From: Gibbula magus
Taxonomy: Eukaryota > Mollusca > Gastropoda > Trochida > Trochidae
Direction of reading: 5' to 3'
Length of the DNA stretch: 64,000 bases
Assembly (NCBI GenBank): GCA_936450465.1
Contig: OW388291.1
Location: 38,530,873-38,594,872, forward strand
The position numbers and the translations under genes were made by a program. A model generated the notes under the pieces. The model saw only the letters and a program-made list of their open reading frames with translations. It did not search any database and was not told the origin of the DNA. The stretch's first letter is position 1. Every line of letters starts with the position of its first letter. Shown here piece after piece: positions 10,801-20,000 of the stretch.

Positions 10801-12761
10801 AGACTTGAGAATTATATGGATGTTAAGACTTGGCAATCCAAATCCTGTCATTCCAACTTCTAAAATGCCCTATTCTACATGAAGTTATCCTTGTGGATGG
10901 AATGTCAATGGGTGTCTGAGCTAAGCCTTTACAATATAAACAGACCTTCTTGGATTAAACTAAATATAATACAATATTCATATACTGTAACACTGTTATA
11001 TTTCTAATCACATTATGTGACATGTTCACTATATATGTGACATGTTCACTATATATGTGACATGTTTCTGATGAGATATATTGTGTAATGATTGGAAACT
11101 GCTTGAAGTCGTTGTTCATTATTTTGTTACTCGCTTCAAGGTTCTCATAACGTATACACGGAAAAACGGGATGAGGTGTTTGAAGGTGCTGTGCAAGAGT
11201 CACAAGGTCACGAGTGAGAGAAAGGTCATGGAAGAGGTGAGACACGTGTGTAAAACTAACATAAAGACATAGCATATCGGAAAAAATAGGTGCCTTGTTC
11301 AGTTATCAAATGATAACGCTAATGTTAACTTTTTGTCATTTACCGTAGATAAATTTATCATTTTTATCTTAAAACTTTATGAATGAATGATTTTGACCTG
11401 CGGTCTCTTATAAAATGAAATGCCTTGTTAAACAAATTGTCCCTTATAAACTGTAATGCCTCTTTCACGCAAAACGACTTTTACATAATACCTTACGAAA
11501 AGGATTGCCTTTTTATTGAGTGAAATCTAATGTCTCTTTTGAACCGAATATGTCCTTTAAACTTTATGTCTGTGTGTCTATATTTCAGGCAATCAATGTC
11601 TCTGTGGTTGGTTTAGCTGCGGTCAAAGAGACAGCCGACATGACGAGACAGGGGAAGGCTAGAGTCGCTCTTGGTCATCTGTAAGTGTTCCAAACGTTAC
11701 ATCATTAAACAATAGAAGCGGCTGTAAAATCTAGGTAATTGAAGACATTATATCTTATCAGATAGTTCAGAGGAAGGTTAGAAAATCTAGTGTTTTGTAT
11801 TCATCACGGAAACTTAGGCTTTATACTGTACGATTAACGTAATTTTTCGTTATATAAATAATTAAAATGTTATTTTGTTCTATTCCCAAAATACAGGAAA
11901 GCAGCTAAGAAGGCCCTGAAACGTGGAGCCAAGACAACAGAACAACGTGAAGAACAGCGGACATTCTTCTCTGAGATCCAAGAACTGGATGATGATTTGA
12001 GGGACAATGCTTTAGATTGGGTAGGTAACGCCAGGGTGATAGACGCCGAACTGTTTATGAAGTGCTATTTTATCACCATTCCAATGTGTAATTACACAAT
12101 GAAGCGCTCTTTATAGTATTGAGAGCTTGTTGGCCAACTCATCACCAACATCTATATAAGAGAGGGAGATAGACAGTCAGAGACAGAGAGAAGAATGTAA
12201 GTGAGTGGGTGAGACAGTCAGGGAGAGACAGTGACAGGGAGACAGTGAGAGTGGGAAAAATAAATGGAGGGAGGTATTTAGAGAGTAATCAAGGATAGGG
12301 GTAAAAGTGAGAGTGAATGGGCGAAAGAACGAAGGGTAAAAGAAGTAAGAAAGAGAGACAGACAGACAGAGAATGTAAGTGAGTGAGAGAGATAGTAAGA
12401 GATACATTATTAGTCCACTTATAATTACCCTTCAAAGTCTTAGTCTAGTGATCGTTCGCCACTTAAGTTAAATATACTTATGCTTAAATTAATGGAAAAT
12501 GTACTTATTGTTTTATGTCGTTGATTTGGTCAAGATACAGAACCTATGGTTGATGTGTTAATTCATATGTTCGTTCAATATATAAATCTACATTTCCAGG
12601 AGCAAGGAAGGGCCAGCGACGCTTCCTCTAACGTGGCAAGCAAGTTCTCTAAGGGACATATCGGACGCTATCAGAATGCACAGAAAAAGACGGGAGCTGT
12701 TCAGAAACGAAAAATGAAAAATGAACAACTTTCGAACATGTATTATGACTACCAATGTTAA
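85..12761 (+). CDS. cpRAS-VWA protein (circularly permutated Ras protein 1-like), 5'-partial, 12 exons in window
   Basis: Spliced coding segments: 85-316, 951-1248, 1550-1779, 2586-2664, 8530-8733, 9426-9630, 9805-10050, 10590-10706, 11141-11236, 11589-11680, 11897-12020, 12600-12761. They total 2085 nt, which is 694 codons plus TAA, and every GT-AG junction preserves phase. Domains in window numbering: P-loop GAGGVGKS (residues 5-12); G2 region with YDPT (Thr30); a Pro-rich linker; zinc-ribbon cysteines 153/156/177/180; and a VWA domain with MIDAS DISGS (238-242), GST (Thr363) and TDG (Asp389). A C-terminal region of about 250 residues follows that could correspond to the beta-sandwich/helical part of Sec23/24-like proteins. 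Known family: cpRAS has the motif order G3-G4-G5-G1-G2 and is usually fused to VWA. So the absence of G3-G5 after G2 is expected, and they should lie upstream of base 1. Molecular function is unknown; metal-dependent ligand binding by VWA and GTP binding are inferred. Tandem repeats start at three of its donors. Confidence 0.9.
275..800 (+). repeat. Decayed ~76-bp tandem repeat anchored on the exon end/5' splice site
   Basis: The exon end and donor (about 275-346) recur downstream in diverged copies. The donor-proximal motif, of the form GGTTAGTACAGTGGCGTTAAA, appears with changes near 317, 398, 551, 627, 700 and 773, so the period is about 76 bp. The second copy also retains the exon-derived ATGGTACAGACGCAGGGAC. 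Reading through the first donor meets a TAA within about ten codons, so only the first donor is productive. Confidence 0.65.
951..1248 (+). CDS. cpRAS-VWA exon: proline-rich linker and first half of zinc ribbon
   Basis: Acceptor AATATTCCAG at 941-950; donor ACATG|GTGAGT. It begins by completing a Glu codon (G|AA). It encodes a basic stretch, a polyproline run of about ten residues, then RCAGC and a third cysteine. The second CxxC of the zinc ribbon is completed by the next exon (TG|T). Confidence 0.88.
1045..1078 (+). repeat. In-frame CCCCCT hexanucleotide tract (polyproline)
   Basis: Six-base repeat of CCCCCT/CCTCCC coding Pro only. It is a flexible linker between the cpRAS segment and the zinc ribbon. 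It is the exact complement in type of the GGGGGA tract in the next exon (1649-1674). Confidence 0.9.
1550..1779 (+). CDS. cpRAS-VWA exon: second zinc-ribbon CxxC and VWA MIDAS
   Basis: Acceptor GGTTAAACAG at 1540-1549; donor CAAG|GTAATT. The first base completes Cys177, giving TCEYCG, the second zinc knuckle. An acidic Glu-Gly repeat follows (1649-1674), then the VWA start [10 protein letters not shown] with the complete DxSxS metal motif at codons 238-242. Confidence 0.9.
1649..1674 (+). repeat. In-frame GGGGGA hexanucleotide tract (Glu-Gly repeat)
   Basis: Perfect GAGGGG repeats coding EGEGEGEG. They are G-rich enough for G-quadruplex formation and complementary over the whole 26 nt to the CCCCCT tract in the preceding exon. 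About 270 nt separate the two tracts in the mature mRNA. Confidence 0.88.
1790..1850 (+). repeat. (TTTA)n microsatellite
   Basis: About fifteen uninterrupted TTTA units just inside the intron after the MIDAS exon. The rest of this intron (1851-2585) is AT-rich with no exon I can recognise. Confidence 0.95.
2586..2664 (+). CDS. cpRAS-VWA short VWA exon (79 nt)
   Basis: Acceptor ATAATTACAG; donor TACAGAG|GTACAC (GT at 2665-2666). Phase 1 in and 2 out. It encodes [19 protein letters not shown] and then the VWA helix CIKEAVQ. The exon end and donor are the founder sequence of the minisatellite that follows. Confidence 0.88.
2657..7850 (+). repeat. 5.2-kb minisatellite built from exon end + 5' splice site + (TCTG)n
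   Basis: Roughly 110 units of 41-57 bp. Each is GTACAGAGGTACACA plus a core TGTTGAACGTTTAG, then a variable (TCTG)n spacer. The first unit is the true exon end and donor. Left-edge units keep the core variant TGTTGATGGTTTAG, while units after about 3180 mostly have TGTTGAACG. Higher-order structure is visible: marker variants (AGTCAGTC, TGTCGGTACAG, CACCACG) recur about 463 bp apart and again about 1807 bp apart. Each unit carries an in-frame TAG relative to the upstream exon. The long minus-strand open frames across it are artefacts of the repeat. Confidence 0.97.
7851..8529 (+). other. Intron remainder after the minisatellite
   Basis: Unique AT-rich intron sequence between the array and the acceptor TTTTGCAG at 8522-8529. 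I see no repeat or extra exon. Confidence 0.6.
8530..8733 (+). CDS. cpRAS-VWA VWA exon
   Basis: Donor GA|GTGAGTG. It encodes [20 protein letters not shown] and continues through a VWA core strand (VKVIGDG). Phase 2 in and 2 out. The preceding donor is about 5.9 kb away because of the minisatellite. Confidence 0.9.
8727..8950 (+). repeat. Four 56-bp tandem copies of exon end + 5' splice site
   Basis: Copies start at 8727, 8783, 8839 and 8895. Each begins CGTTTGAGTGAGTGTAAC, so all four carry the last bases of the exon and a good GTGAGTG donor. Copies are nearly identical, which suggests recent duplication. Only the first donor keeps the frame open; extension reads TTT GAG TGA. Confidence 0.93.
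8951..9425 (+). other. Intron, nothing recognised
   Basis: AT-rich intron sequence ending in TTATTCCAG. No further repeats or exons seen. Confidence 0.6.
9426..9630 (+). CDS. cpRAS-VWA exon with VWA Thr and Asp metal-site motifs
   Basis: Acceptor ATTATTCCAG; donor CCCAGG|GTGAGT. It encodes [19 protein letters not shown] with Thr363, then [11 protein letters not shown] with Asp389. These are the second and third VWA metal-coordinating positions. With DISGS upstream, the MIDAS is complete. Confidence 0.92.
9805..10050 (+). CDS. cpRAS-VWA exon, end of VWA fold
   Basis: Acceptor AATTTTTCAG; donor CCACCG|GTATTT, phase 0 at both ends. It encodes [20 protein letters not shown], a typical VWA beta strand/helix, then [16 protein letters not shown], which resembles the end of Sec23/24-type VWA trunks. 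Confidence 0.9.
10051..10589 (+). other. Intron, nothing recognised
   Basis: Includes a short TTAA-rich stretch near 10130-10185; otherwise unremarkable. Acceptor TATTCTCTAG. Confidence 0.6.
10590..10706 (+). CDS. cpRAS-VWA C-terminal exon
   Basis: Phase 0/0; donor CCAA|GTATGT. It encodes [20 protein letters not shown] and a charged stretch ending LPFQ. No named domain recognised. Confidence 0.85.
10707..11140 (+). other. Intron with a short 20-bp tandem triplication
   Basis: GTGACATGTTCACTATATAT is repeated about 2.5 times at 11017-11066. Acceptor CGCTTCAAG. Confidence 0.7.
11141..11236 (+). CDS. cpRAS-VWA C-terminal exon
   Basis: Phase 0/0; donor GAAGAG|GTGAGA. It encodes [20 protein letters not shown], a beta-rich segment reminiscent of the Sec23/24 beta-sandwich, which is a resemblance only. 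Confidence 0.85.
11589..11680 (+). CDS. cpRAS-VWA C-terminal exon
   Basis: Acceptor TATTTCAG; donor CATCT|GTAAGT. It encodes [20 protein letters not shown] and continues. The intron before it (11237-11588) is plain AT-rich sequence. Confidence 0.87.
11897..12020 (+). CDS. cpRAS-VWA C-terminal helical exon
   Basis: Acceptor AAAATACAG; donor GATTGG|GTAGGT. It encodes a strongly charged Lys/Glu-rich segment ([20 protein letters not shown]) likely to be helical or coiled coil. Confidence 0.87.
12163..12410 (+). repeat. Purine-rich GAGA/GACA dispersed repeat, copy 1
   Basis: It shares an ordered series of motifs with 20996-21365: AGGATAGGGGTAAAA, then GCGAAAGAACGA, then GAATGTAAGTGAG. It is therefore a copy of the same interspersed repeat, not just independent low complexity. 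It lies in the last intron of the cpRAS-VWA gene. Confidence 0.75.
12600..12761 (+). CDS. cpRAS-VWA terminal exon and stop
   Basis: Acceptor CATTTCCAG; the coding sequence ends at TAA 12759-12761. It encodes a basic, low-hydrophobicity tail ([20 protein letters not shown]) with no membrane segment or CAAX box. Confidence 0.88.
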   Translation, partial: EQGRASDASSNVASKFSKGHIGRYQNAQKKTGAVQKRKMKNEQLSNMYYDYQC

Positions 12762-12978
12762 ACTTCTCAGACCGATACCATGAGAATGTCTTCATGTTTA
12801 GTGATGCTGGGTTTAATATTGAACTCAGTTAGACTTACCTTACATAGATGAGGACAAATATAATGGAATGAAATCATATGGTGGTATGATTAAATAATGT
12901 ACAATGGAATACGATATGAAATGTATTATAAGGAAATACATGAAATGTGATATGATATATAATATATAGTATTAACAT

Positions 12979-12984
12979 AATAAA
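12979..12984 (+). terminator. Candidate polyadenylation signal AATAAA for cpRAS-VWA
   Basis: First AATAAA after the stop, about 220 nt downstream. Another lies at 13088-13093. The region is so AT-rich that chance occurrence is likely. Confidence 0.35.
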
Positions 12985-15865
12985 ACAGGTATGCGGAAAT
13001 GCATTATGAATAGTGTTTTGGTATAAATGATAAATATGGTGTAAAACGATTCTAAAATTGCATGTGGTATGATATATGGTTTGAAATAATAAATTAAATT
13101 GGATATAAATCATGGTATGCACTCAAATTATATGAAATTGTTAATTAAGTAAAATATGGTATGAAGTAAAAATGAAATAAGATGTGATATGATGTATAAA
13201 ATACGATGTGATCATGCAATGGTGTTCATTTGTTAACATCCAGCAAATGTTGACATTCTACTTCATATAGACATATTATAACATTCTTATAAACATCTTT
13301 ACATTATGTTTTATTTACGTTTTATTCCTGTTTCCTCAATATATCATGATGGTCAATATGGTCATATGTAAATCTACAACATTGTGATAAGTCATAGCGT
13401 TCATGTTATAGAACTGTGTTATATTGTTTTAACTAAACATTGTCTTTACTGTATAAAAAAATTATTCAAAAGAGACATTATAAGAAAATGTGTATTTTGT
13501 TGTATACATGATGTATGTTGTGTTAAGATACTTTGTTGTGACATTGCCTTCGATCGAAATGAGCCATTGAATTATTATGATGTATATAAACATATATTTC
13601 TTTAATTCTTTAAGAAAATATACTAAATATTTTGTCAAGATATCTTTTGATGTATTTAGCCACCAGTAACTTTATTTCGTTTTCATTACTTGTGGTTATC
13701 ACCTGTTTATCATACTCTTATAGAAACGTTGTTTTGTTTTACCGTTTTTCTTCTTTTTTTTACCTAAAAATGTACTACTACGTCAATTGTTTAAAGTTAT
13801 GTCATGCTTATCTCATTAAAATTACTTTTGAAAGTAATCGGCTTCTTTATTTGTTACCAAACTCAGTGCACTTCTTCATACAGAATCAAATCTTATCGTG
13901 AAGTATATTAATTTTCCAAACTTAAAGGCATCACGAAAAGAAACATTGATGTATATTGTCATTTGAATTAGTATTTGGTCATATAACGTTTTAAATGTAT
14001 GTATATTAAACAATGTCTACACTGATCTTAAAACACGTTTCATTCCGAATACTCGTTCTTCAGTTTGTGTAAACGAAACGCCATTATAATAATTCAAATA
14101 TTAAAGGTGCCTGCATGTTATGCGTGTGTACACATGGCTTTGCTCTAGAAGCGAACGTACAATAACCACTGACACATTGTGGGGATTATCAAATGTCATT
14201 CAAATGTTTTGTTTTATACGTGTACTTTATTATTATGTTTTTTTTCATCAACGTGCTGATTCATTTCAATGAATACATGCTCAGGCGTTATTTGATTGTC
14301 GAGATTAATACCAAATATTACATCCTATGTCAAATGAACAAAGTGTAATAAGAAAGATCAATATATTTTATTATTATTATTAAATAAATACACAAAGCAC
14401 ATCGTATTGTAAAAATATATACAAACATTAAATACCAAAAACAAAACAAAAACACATTTTCTTTTTTTTTCATATCGTGGCTAACAAAACAAATACCCGT
14501 TCTGTAAGGACGAAGAACATTACCTAAGCTTACTGTTCTAACGGAAACAACAGTATTGTGTATCATTCCATAACATAACGATCGGGATAAATGTGTGTAT
14601 TTTGTGCACATGTCAAATCGAATACTACATATACAAAGAAACCAACGAACGTACAATTGTACATACGGTCACCTCTCCCCCACGTTACTAGGTACTCAAT
14701 TGTACTGCCGGGTGAACAGAGGCACAATGTGTCTCTTGGACATGGTGACCACAAGTCCTTCAAGTGTACCTTAAATACTTACAGTATATATAAGCATAAA
14801 TGGATCCAGCTGAACAATATGTTCTTTTCAATAAAGAAGATCATTTAGAACGAGGATAATAATTGATTCAGAAGGATTCCGATATGACACCAAAGTCATT
14901 ACAAAGTCATACAGTAATGTATTCTGGAGGCGAATATAAATATGATGCATATCCGTATGAAATGTGCATTACTAGATTATCATATGTTTTTGTGTATAAC
15001 AAATATAAATAAATAAAGAATCGGTTTTGAAAGAGTGAATTAACATAATTCAAATCGATATATTGTATCATGTTATGTCATTTACCCCCCAAAATAAAGA
15101 TTAATTTAAGATTACGAATTAACAATTGAATTAATTCCTTATTTAAAGGCCTGGAGTATTTACTTTTCGATTTAGTCCGTCGTCTTTATTTCCTTAACGA
15201 AATATGTTGTGTTCAAAAGTGTTTCATTAAATAATAATACAAGTATATTTTTCAACAGGAAACTAAAAAGAAATAAATTAATTCTGATAAATGTAATAAA
15301 TAGTTCATTGAAGAAAATCCCAATAATTTGAGATGGGTATGTCTATCATAACACTTTTAAAGGTACATCCATTTGTGTTGTTGGGGGTCAAATATGCCAA
15401 ACGTTATAAATGGTCTTATTTTATCCAGAAGTACCAACTGTTACCGAAAACTACCATTTTGATTATACTCGACTTAATATATTGACGATATGAAGGTAAA
15501 AGTATCGATTTCTGATCGAAAACTGGACAGTGCACCGTGTGTGGTGCGCGCCAATGAGTCAAACGTAATTTTGGAATCTTATTTATAACAGACAAAACAA
15601 CACATTTGGGTTGATAAATTTCAATAGGTCATATAATTACTATATTGTGTTTCATACAATTTTATACAAATAGGACGTGCACTCTCGGTTTCTGCACATG
15701 TATAATAATGACGTTGTTCGATTTTAATTGGAAACTAGTAATTATGATATGTTTGGCGATTAGGGATGAATATGCAAGCTGGGTGAATATGTTTGTATTG
15801 TAAACAGCACATATGATGTTTTGGAACGTATTATAGCCAAATAAAAGTGTATGAAACACAATGAA
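12985..15865. other. Intergenic AT-rich DNA
   Basis: No coding potential, tandem array or mobile-element terminus recognised. Short open frames here lack codon structure or family resemblance. Confidence 0.5.
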
Positions 15866-16376
15866 TTAGTCCGGCAGCCAAACCCCGATATTCACCCTAG
15901 GTGGGAAAGTGCGTCCATAGAAAATGTGTTTACAGAAATTGAACCTTGTGGGTATATACTATAGGAAACTGAATGATGACACTTTGTCATCATTGAGCAT
16001 TTTGAATAATTAATGTTTTAATTAGATAGGGTACACTCGTAATTTCAGTTATCCAGACACATCAAGTAATTATTGTTTAGTGTTCACAACAATGATAAAA
16101 ATAAAGGCAGTTATATATCAATCGTTGTCTATTAGTATTATGAAAATAAGTAAAAAAAAATGTTGAAAAAAAACGAAAGTCCAAAATATTGATAATGTGT
16201 CTGGATAAACGAGGTTTCAGAGCAAATTTGGTTTTCTTACAGTAATAGTGGATTTAATGGTGTAATAATTTACTTTTGATTATAATTACGATTATTAAAT
16301 CATAATCAAAAGAAATGGTGATAAAGTTTCAGTTAATGCTTATATTTGTTTACTTTTGCCAAATTCTGAAATAGGC
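15866..16376 (+). repeat. Left arm of ~510-bp inverted repeat
   Basis: Begins TTAGTCCGGCAGCCA and is the inverted copy of 18238-18745, about 85-90% similar by eye. Inside the arm is a smaller inverted pair, TTATCCAGACACAT (about 16050) and ATGTGTCTGGATAA (about 16196), which suggests a nested MITE of roughly 160 bp. A palindrome CTTTTGATTATAA...TAATCAAAAG lies near 16273-16313. Confidence 0.88.
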
Positions 16377-17079
16377 CTTCGTGTAACAATGTCACTTCTT
16401 GTGGAAAGAAAATGGGGATTTTTGACGATTTTATGGTGTTTTTAAAAAAAACACAATTTACCATTTTTACTTTGTATTGAAAAATTTATTTTTTTTATTC
16501 ACCAAGCAAGACATTTATCACGAAGAGTTAATGTGCAAAAGAAAAGTTTAGACCCAAGATTCGAACACGAAGGTTAAGTTATTTGTTGACAAGAGTAGTC
16601 TCGCTAGAAGAAAAAGCTAGAATGTTTCTTAAACGTTAAACGTATAACTGCAATGACCTTAAAAGTGACATTAAAAAGTGTCGACGTGCACATATTCAGA
16701 CCCTTATTCAGATAACACTAATGGTGTAGGCCAGACGTTGCAACACATTTTTGAATCAGGATTATCAAACACCTTGTTATTTCATAGGTCATGTGTATCT
16801 ATTTATACATAAAAACTAAACAGAAAAGACAAGGATAACAGAGACAACGAAACAACAAACACAAACAATTGCTCGGCTTCTCCAAAGAAATTGCGGAGTT
16901 GTACAGACAATAATGTGTTTTATTGTAAAGAACACTTGATGTCGTTCTGTCGAATCAACGGAGCATTGAGTGATTTACAATGCTGCAGACGGAAGATTTC
17001 ACGTTGATTTCAAGTATTAATTATATCCAAAAGGTATCATTTTTGCAGCACGGTTGGCAGAAGATGGTGAGTCGATGAT

Positions 17080-17720
17080 GTAGGACTTGTCTCACAGACA
17101 CCGTGGTCAGCTACGAAGTTGTCGATTTTTTCACCAACATTTCCCTCAACAGAAAACCCTAGAAGCCACTAAGCTCCACATCCGCATTGAACAGCTCGAC
17201 ACCAAGTTAACCATCAGCTACTTCTATTTTATCTTCACTGACACGATCCACTGACTTCCAATGGGCTCACAACTATCAAGAACAAAGTCAGCATTGATGT
17301 TACATTTCCCTGTGCAAGATCCTCAAGCAGCTACTCAAATAAAAGCCAACAGCAAAGGAACCAGCACTACAAGAGGATGCATCTTCAAAATTCCATGCCA
17401 CTGTGGACAAGAGTACAAGAGAATGCTGCAGCCTATCAACACAAGGATCAAGGAACATAAAGCGTGTGTCAACATACTTGACCAGAAATCCTCCCTATCT
17501 GAGCATACTCTGAACAAGGATCATCCTGTCAATTGGGAGGCTACCACAGTATTGTCAACAAATAACAACTTGCGCCAAAGAAAACTCCAATAACCGATTG
17601 ACATTACAAGGGAACAGCATGCAATAAACCGCGACCAAAGCATCTTCCTAACATGTACTTGGGGATTCACTCATCTCAAACATCTATATTCTGTCTGAGG
17701 CAAATCCAAGGAGCACCCAT
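17080..17720 (+). pseudogene. Penelope-like retroelement remnant (RT end + GIY-YIG-like region)
   Basis: Broken frames resemble a Penelope-like element in the correct order. A reverse-transcriptase piece (VVSYEVVDFFTNISLN, about 17103-17150) comes first. A MGSxLS motif at the RT active-site region follows, where the family has a MGSP/VS motif (about 17261). Then comes a GIY-YIG-type stretch, IFKIPCHCG...INTRIKEHK...SEH (about 17380-17510), and the tail HAINRDQ (about 17620). Stops interrupt it, most of the RT is missing, and the YIG part of the nuclease is lost. It sits between the two inverted arms. Known: Penelope-like elements often carry inverted or direct terminal repeats. Confidence 0.7.
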
Positions 17721-18133
17721 CCTACCATCTATTCACTCTTGTCAGAGCCTATTCGAGGAGTCTACACCTATCAGAACCATTCACCGCCCAACCACGTCAC
17801 ACCCAAATCACTGGCCTCTCCTAATAGTCTCAATCACCATGTCTTCTGCATTTCACACCCAATCAACTGTTCTTGTATCTACAATAAAGGCAATTGGCTT
17901 TCCTCTTTTACCAATTTGTATTACTGATGTCCAATCACTACTTCAATAAAGCCCACAGGCCATTGCTGATTTAACAATCAACTATTAATGCTCCTCCTGT
18001 TTGTATCACAAATCATCAATGTATACCACTCTCATGTGCAATTCATCTTAAAACTTATCTGATTGAGATTTCTCGACATTGGTTTCATTACTTCATATAA
18101 ATGTATACAATTTTGTTATTTCTTAAATTTCAC

Positions 18134-18167
18134 CTGATGATGGAGTAAGTATATACTCCGAAACGTC
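18134..18167 (+). ncRNA. Hammerhead-ribozyme-like motif
   Basis: CTGATGA (18134-18140), a 6-bp stem II GGAGTA/TACTCC with loop AGTATA, then GAAAC (18160-18164) and GTC. This is the order of the hammerhead core. Penelope-like elements are known to encode minimal hammerheads, and this one lies downstream of the Penelope remnant. There is one extra T between the core and stem II, stem I is poor, and ACGT would give only a minimal or dimeric stem III. It may be decayed. Confidence 0.45.
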
Positions 18168-18237
18168 TTGTATATTCACATTAAAGAATCACCTTGTTCT
18201 TATGTCAAGTAATCATAACTATGTTGGGTTACATTGG

Positions 18238-18745
18238 GGTCTTTTTTCAGAATTAGTCAAAAGTAAACATATACTTACTGAAACTTTATCACTATTCATT
18301 TTGATTATGATTCAATAATCGTAGTTATAATCAAAAGTAAATTATTACACCATTAAATCCAATTTAACTGTAAGAAAACTAAATTTGCTCAGAAACCTCG
18401 TTTATCCAGACACATTATCAACATATTGGCCTTTCGTTTTTTTTCAACACAAAAAGTGAAAAAAGTGTAGTTATTTTCATATTACTAATAGACAACAATT
18501 GATATATAACTGCCTTAATTTTATTTCAATTTTATGAACACTAAATTTTATTTACTTGATGTGTCTGGATAACTGAAATCACGAGTGTGCCCTATCTAAT
18601 TAAAACATTAATTATTCAAAATGCTCAATGATGACAAAGTGTCATCATTCAGTTTCCTCAAGTATATACCCATAGGGTTCACCAGGAACAAACATATTTT
18701 CTATGGACGCACTTTCCCGGTCACAAGGCCTGGCTGCCGGACTAA
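18238..18745 (-). repeat. Right arm of ~510-bp inverted repeat
   Basis: Reverse complement of 15866-16376, ending TGGCTGCCGGACTAA. It differs from the left arm by small indels (for example in the A-rich segment near 18440-18470). It contains the same internal TTATCCAGACACAT inverted pair. Confidence 0.88.
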
Positions 18746-19759
18746 ATGCACCTTTAAGGTTAAAGAAATAATTAGAAGCGCTCGTAAAATGTTGCAATGG
18801 AACTGGTAAAATGCTCGAGCATGGAATTCGATATAATAATGTGACATTCTCTCCTGATTGAGGTTACTCAAATCATTTTTCGCTGGAAAGGACTTATTTG
18901 AGTTAACATTTAGACGAGAGAATGATCAGTTACGTCAATCATATTATTGGTAAGGGTTTTTTGTAATGCCAAAGAACATTACTTGACCTTCAATGAAAAT
19001 TTACGTCCCATGTTTTTAATCAATTAATACAGGAAATACATTTCCAAAAATCATCATAATTTATTAAACTGTCAGGCAAAAGAAAGTACGCACTTCTGAT
19101 GATTTTATCATATGCATGATTTTCAATTGCAAATATCTCATGTTTCCAATGTCATAATCTAAAACTGAAGAGTACAGGTGTTTAGTCAGCAGTCAGAGAA
19201 TGCTTCTACATGTTCTTTTTTTCTTTAAAGTGAAATTTTAAATTACTGCAAAAAATATTGTTGATGATACACGACTGTTCATCGACATATAAGACATATT
19301 CTATGAGCAAATTAATAAAAGTGCCTGATTCTGCACATATTTTGGTGTGAATTTCATTTTTACCGCTGTCTAATTAAACAAAGATATTTTAACTAAAATT
19401 TAACCTCAGTCACGAATTAATCAACCACTGAAGATAAGTATTATTGTATCGTGCCATAGTCAAATGTATCTGCTTTCTTTTAAATATCGAATTACTAGAA
19501 ACCAACTGAGGTGAGTACTTTCTTTTGCCTGGTAGTTTAGATATATCTATTGATGACCGTTTGACAGTGGGTTTTGCAAGTATTCAAAATCATTTTCTCA
19601 GAAAATGGTTGGATTCCGTCCACAGGAAATACATCGTTGTAGTTTCATATAGTTCAAGTGTTGAAGTACATAATGGGAAATTATTAAAAACTTCCTTATT
19701 TCAGCTCGAGTTGCGTTCAAGAGCAATCGCTGTGTTGAATAAATAGTTATAGTTGCATG
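18746..19759. other. Intergenic, nothing recognised
   Basis: AT-rich sequence without clear repeats or coding features. Confidence 0.5.
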
Positions 19760-20000
19760 TATCGTATTTCCTCTAATAAGCGCCGGGGGTCATGGGTAGT
19801 TGAGAAATAAGCGAAGGTCTTCTAACAAGCGTCGGGTTCTCTGATAAGCTGCCGGGTCTAAACAATTAGGTTTAATGCTTCATTAATGAACTTCAATTTT
19901 ATATTATAGAAATAAGCGTCGGGTCTCAAAAAGCGCCGGGCGTCTAATTAGCGCCGGGGGTCAAGGGGTGATGAAAAAACTAGCGGCTGGAAATACGGTA
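19760..20000. mobile_element. 241-bp MITE with TAYCGTATTTCC ends and AAGCGCCGGG repeats
   Basis: Ends are TATCGTATTTCC (19760-19771) and GGAAATACGGTA (19989-20000), 12-bp inverted repeats with one mismatch. The interior holds several copies of a TAAGCGCCGGGTCT-like motif in the same orientation. It is GC-rich compared with its surroundings. Superfamily not assigned. Confidence 0.7.
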
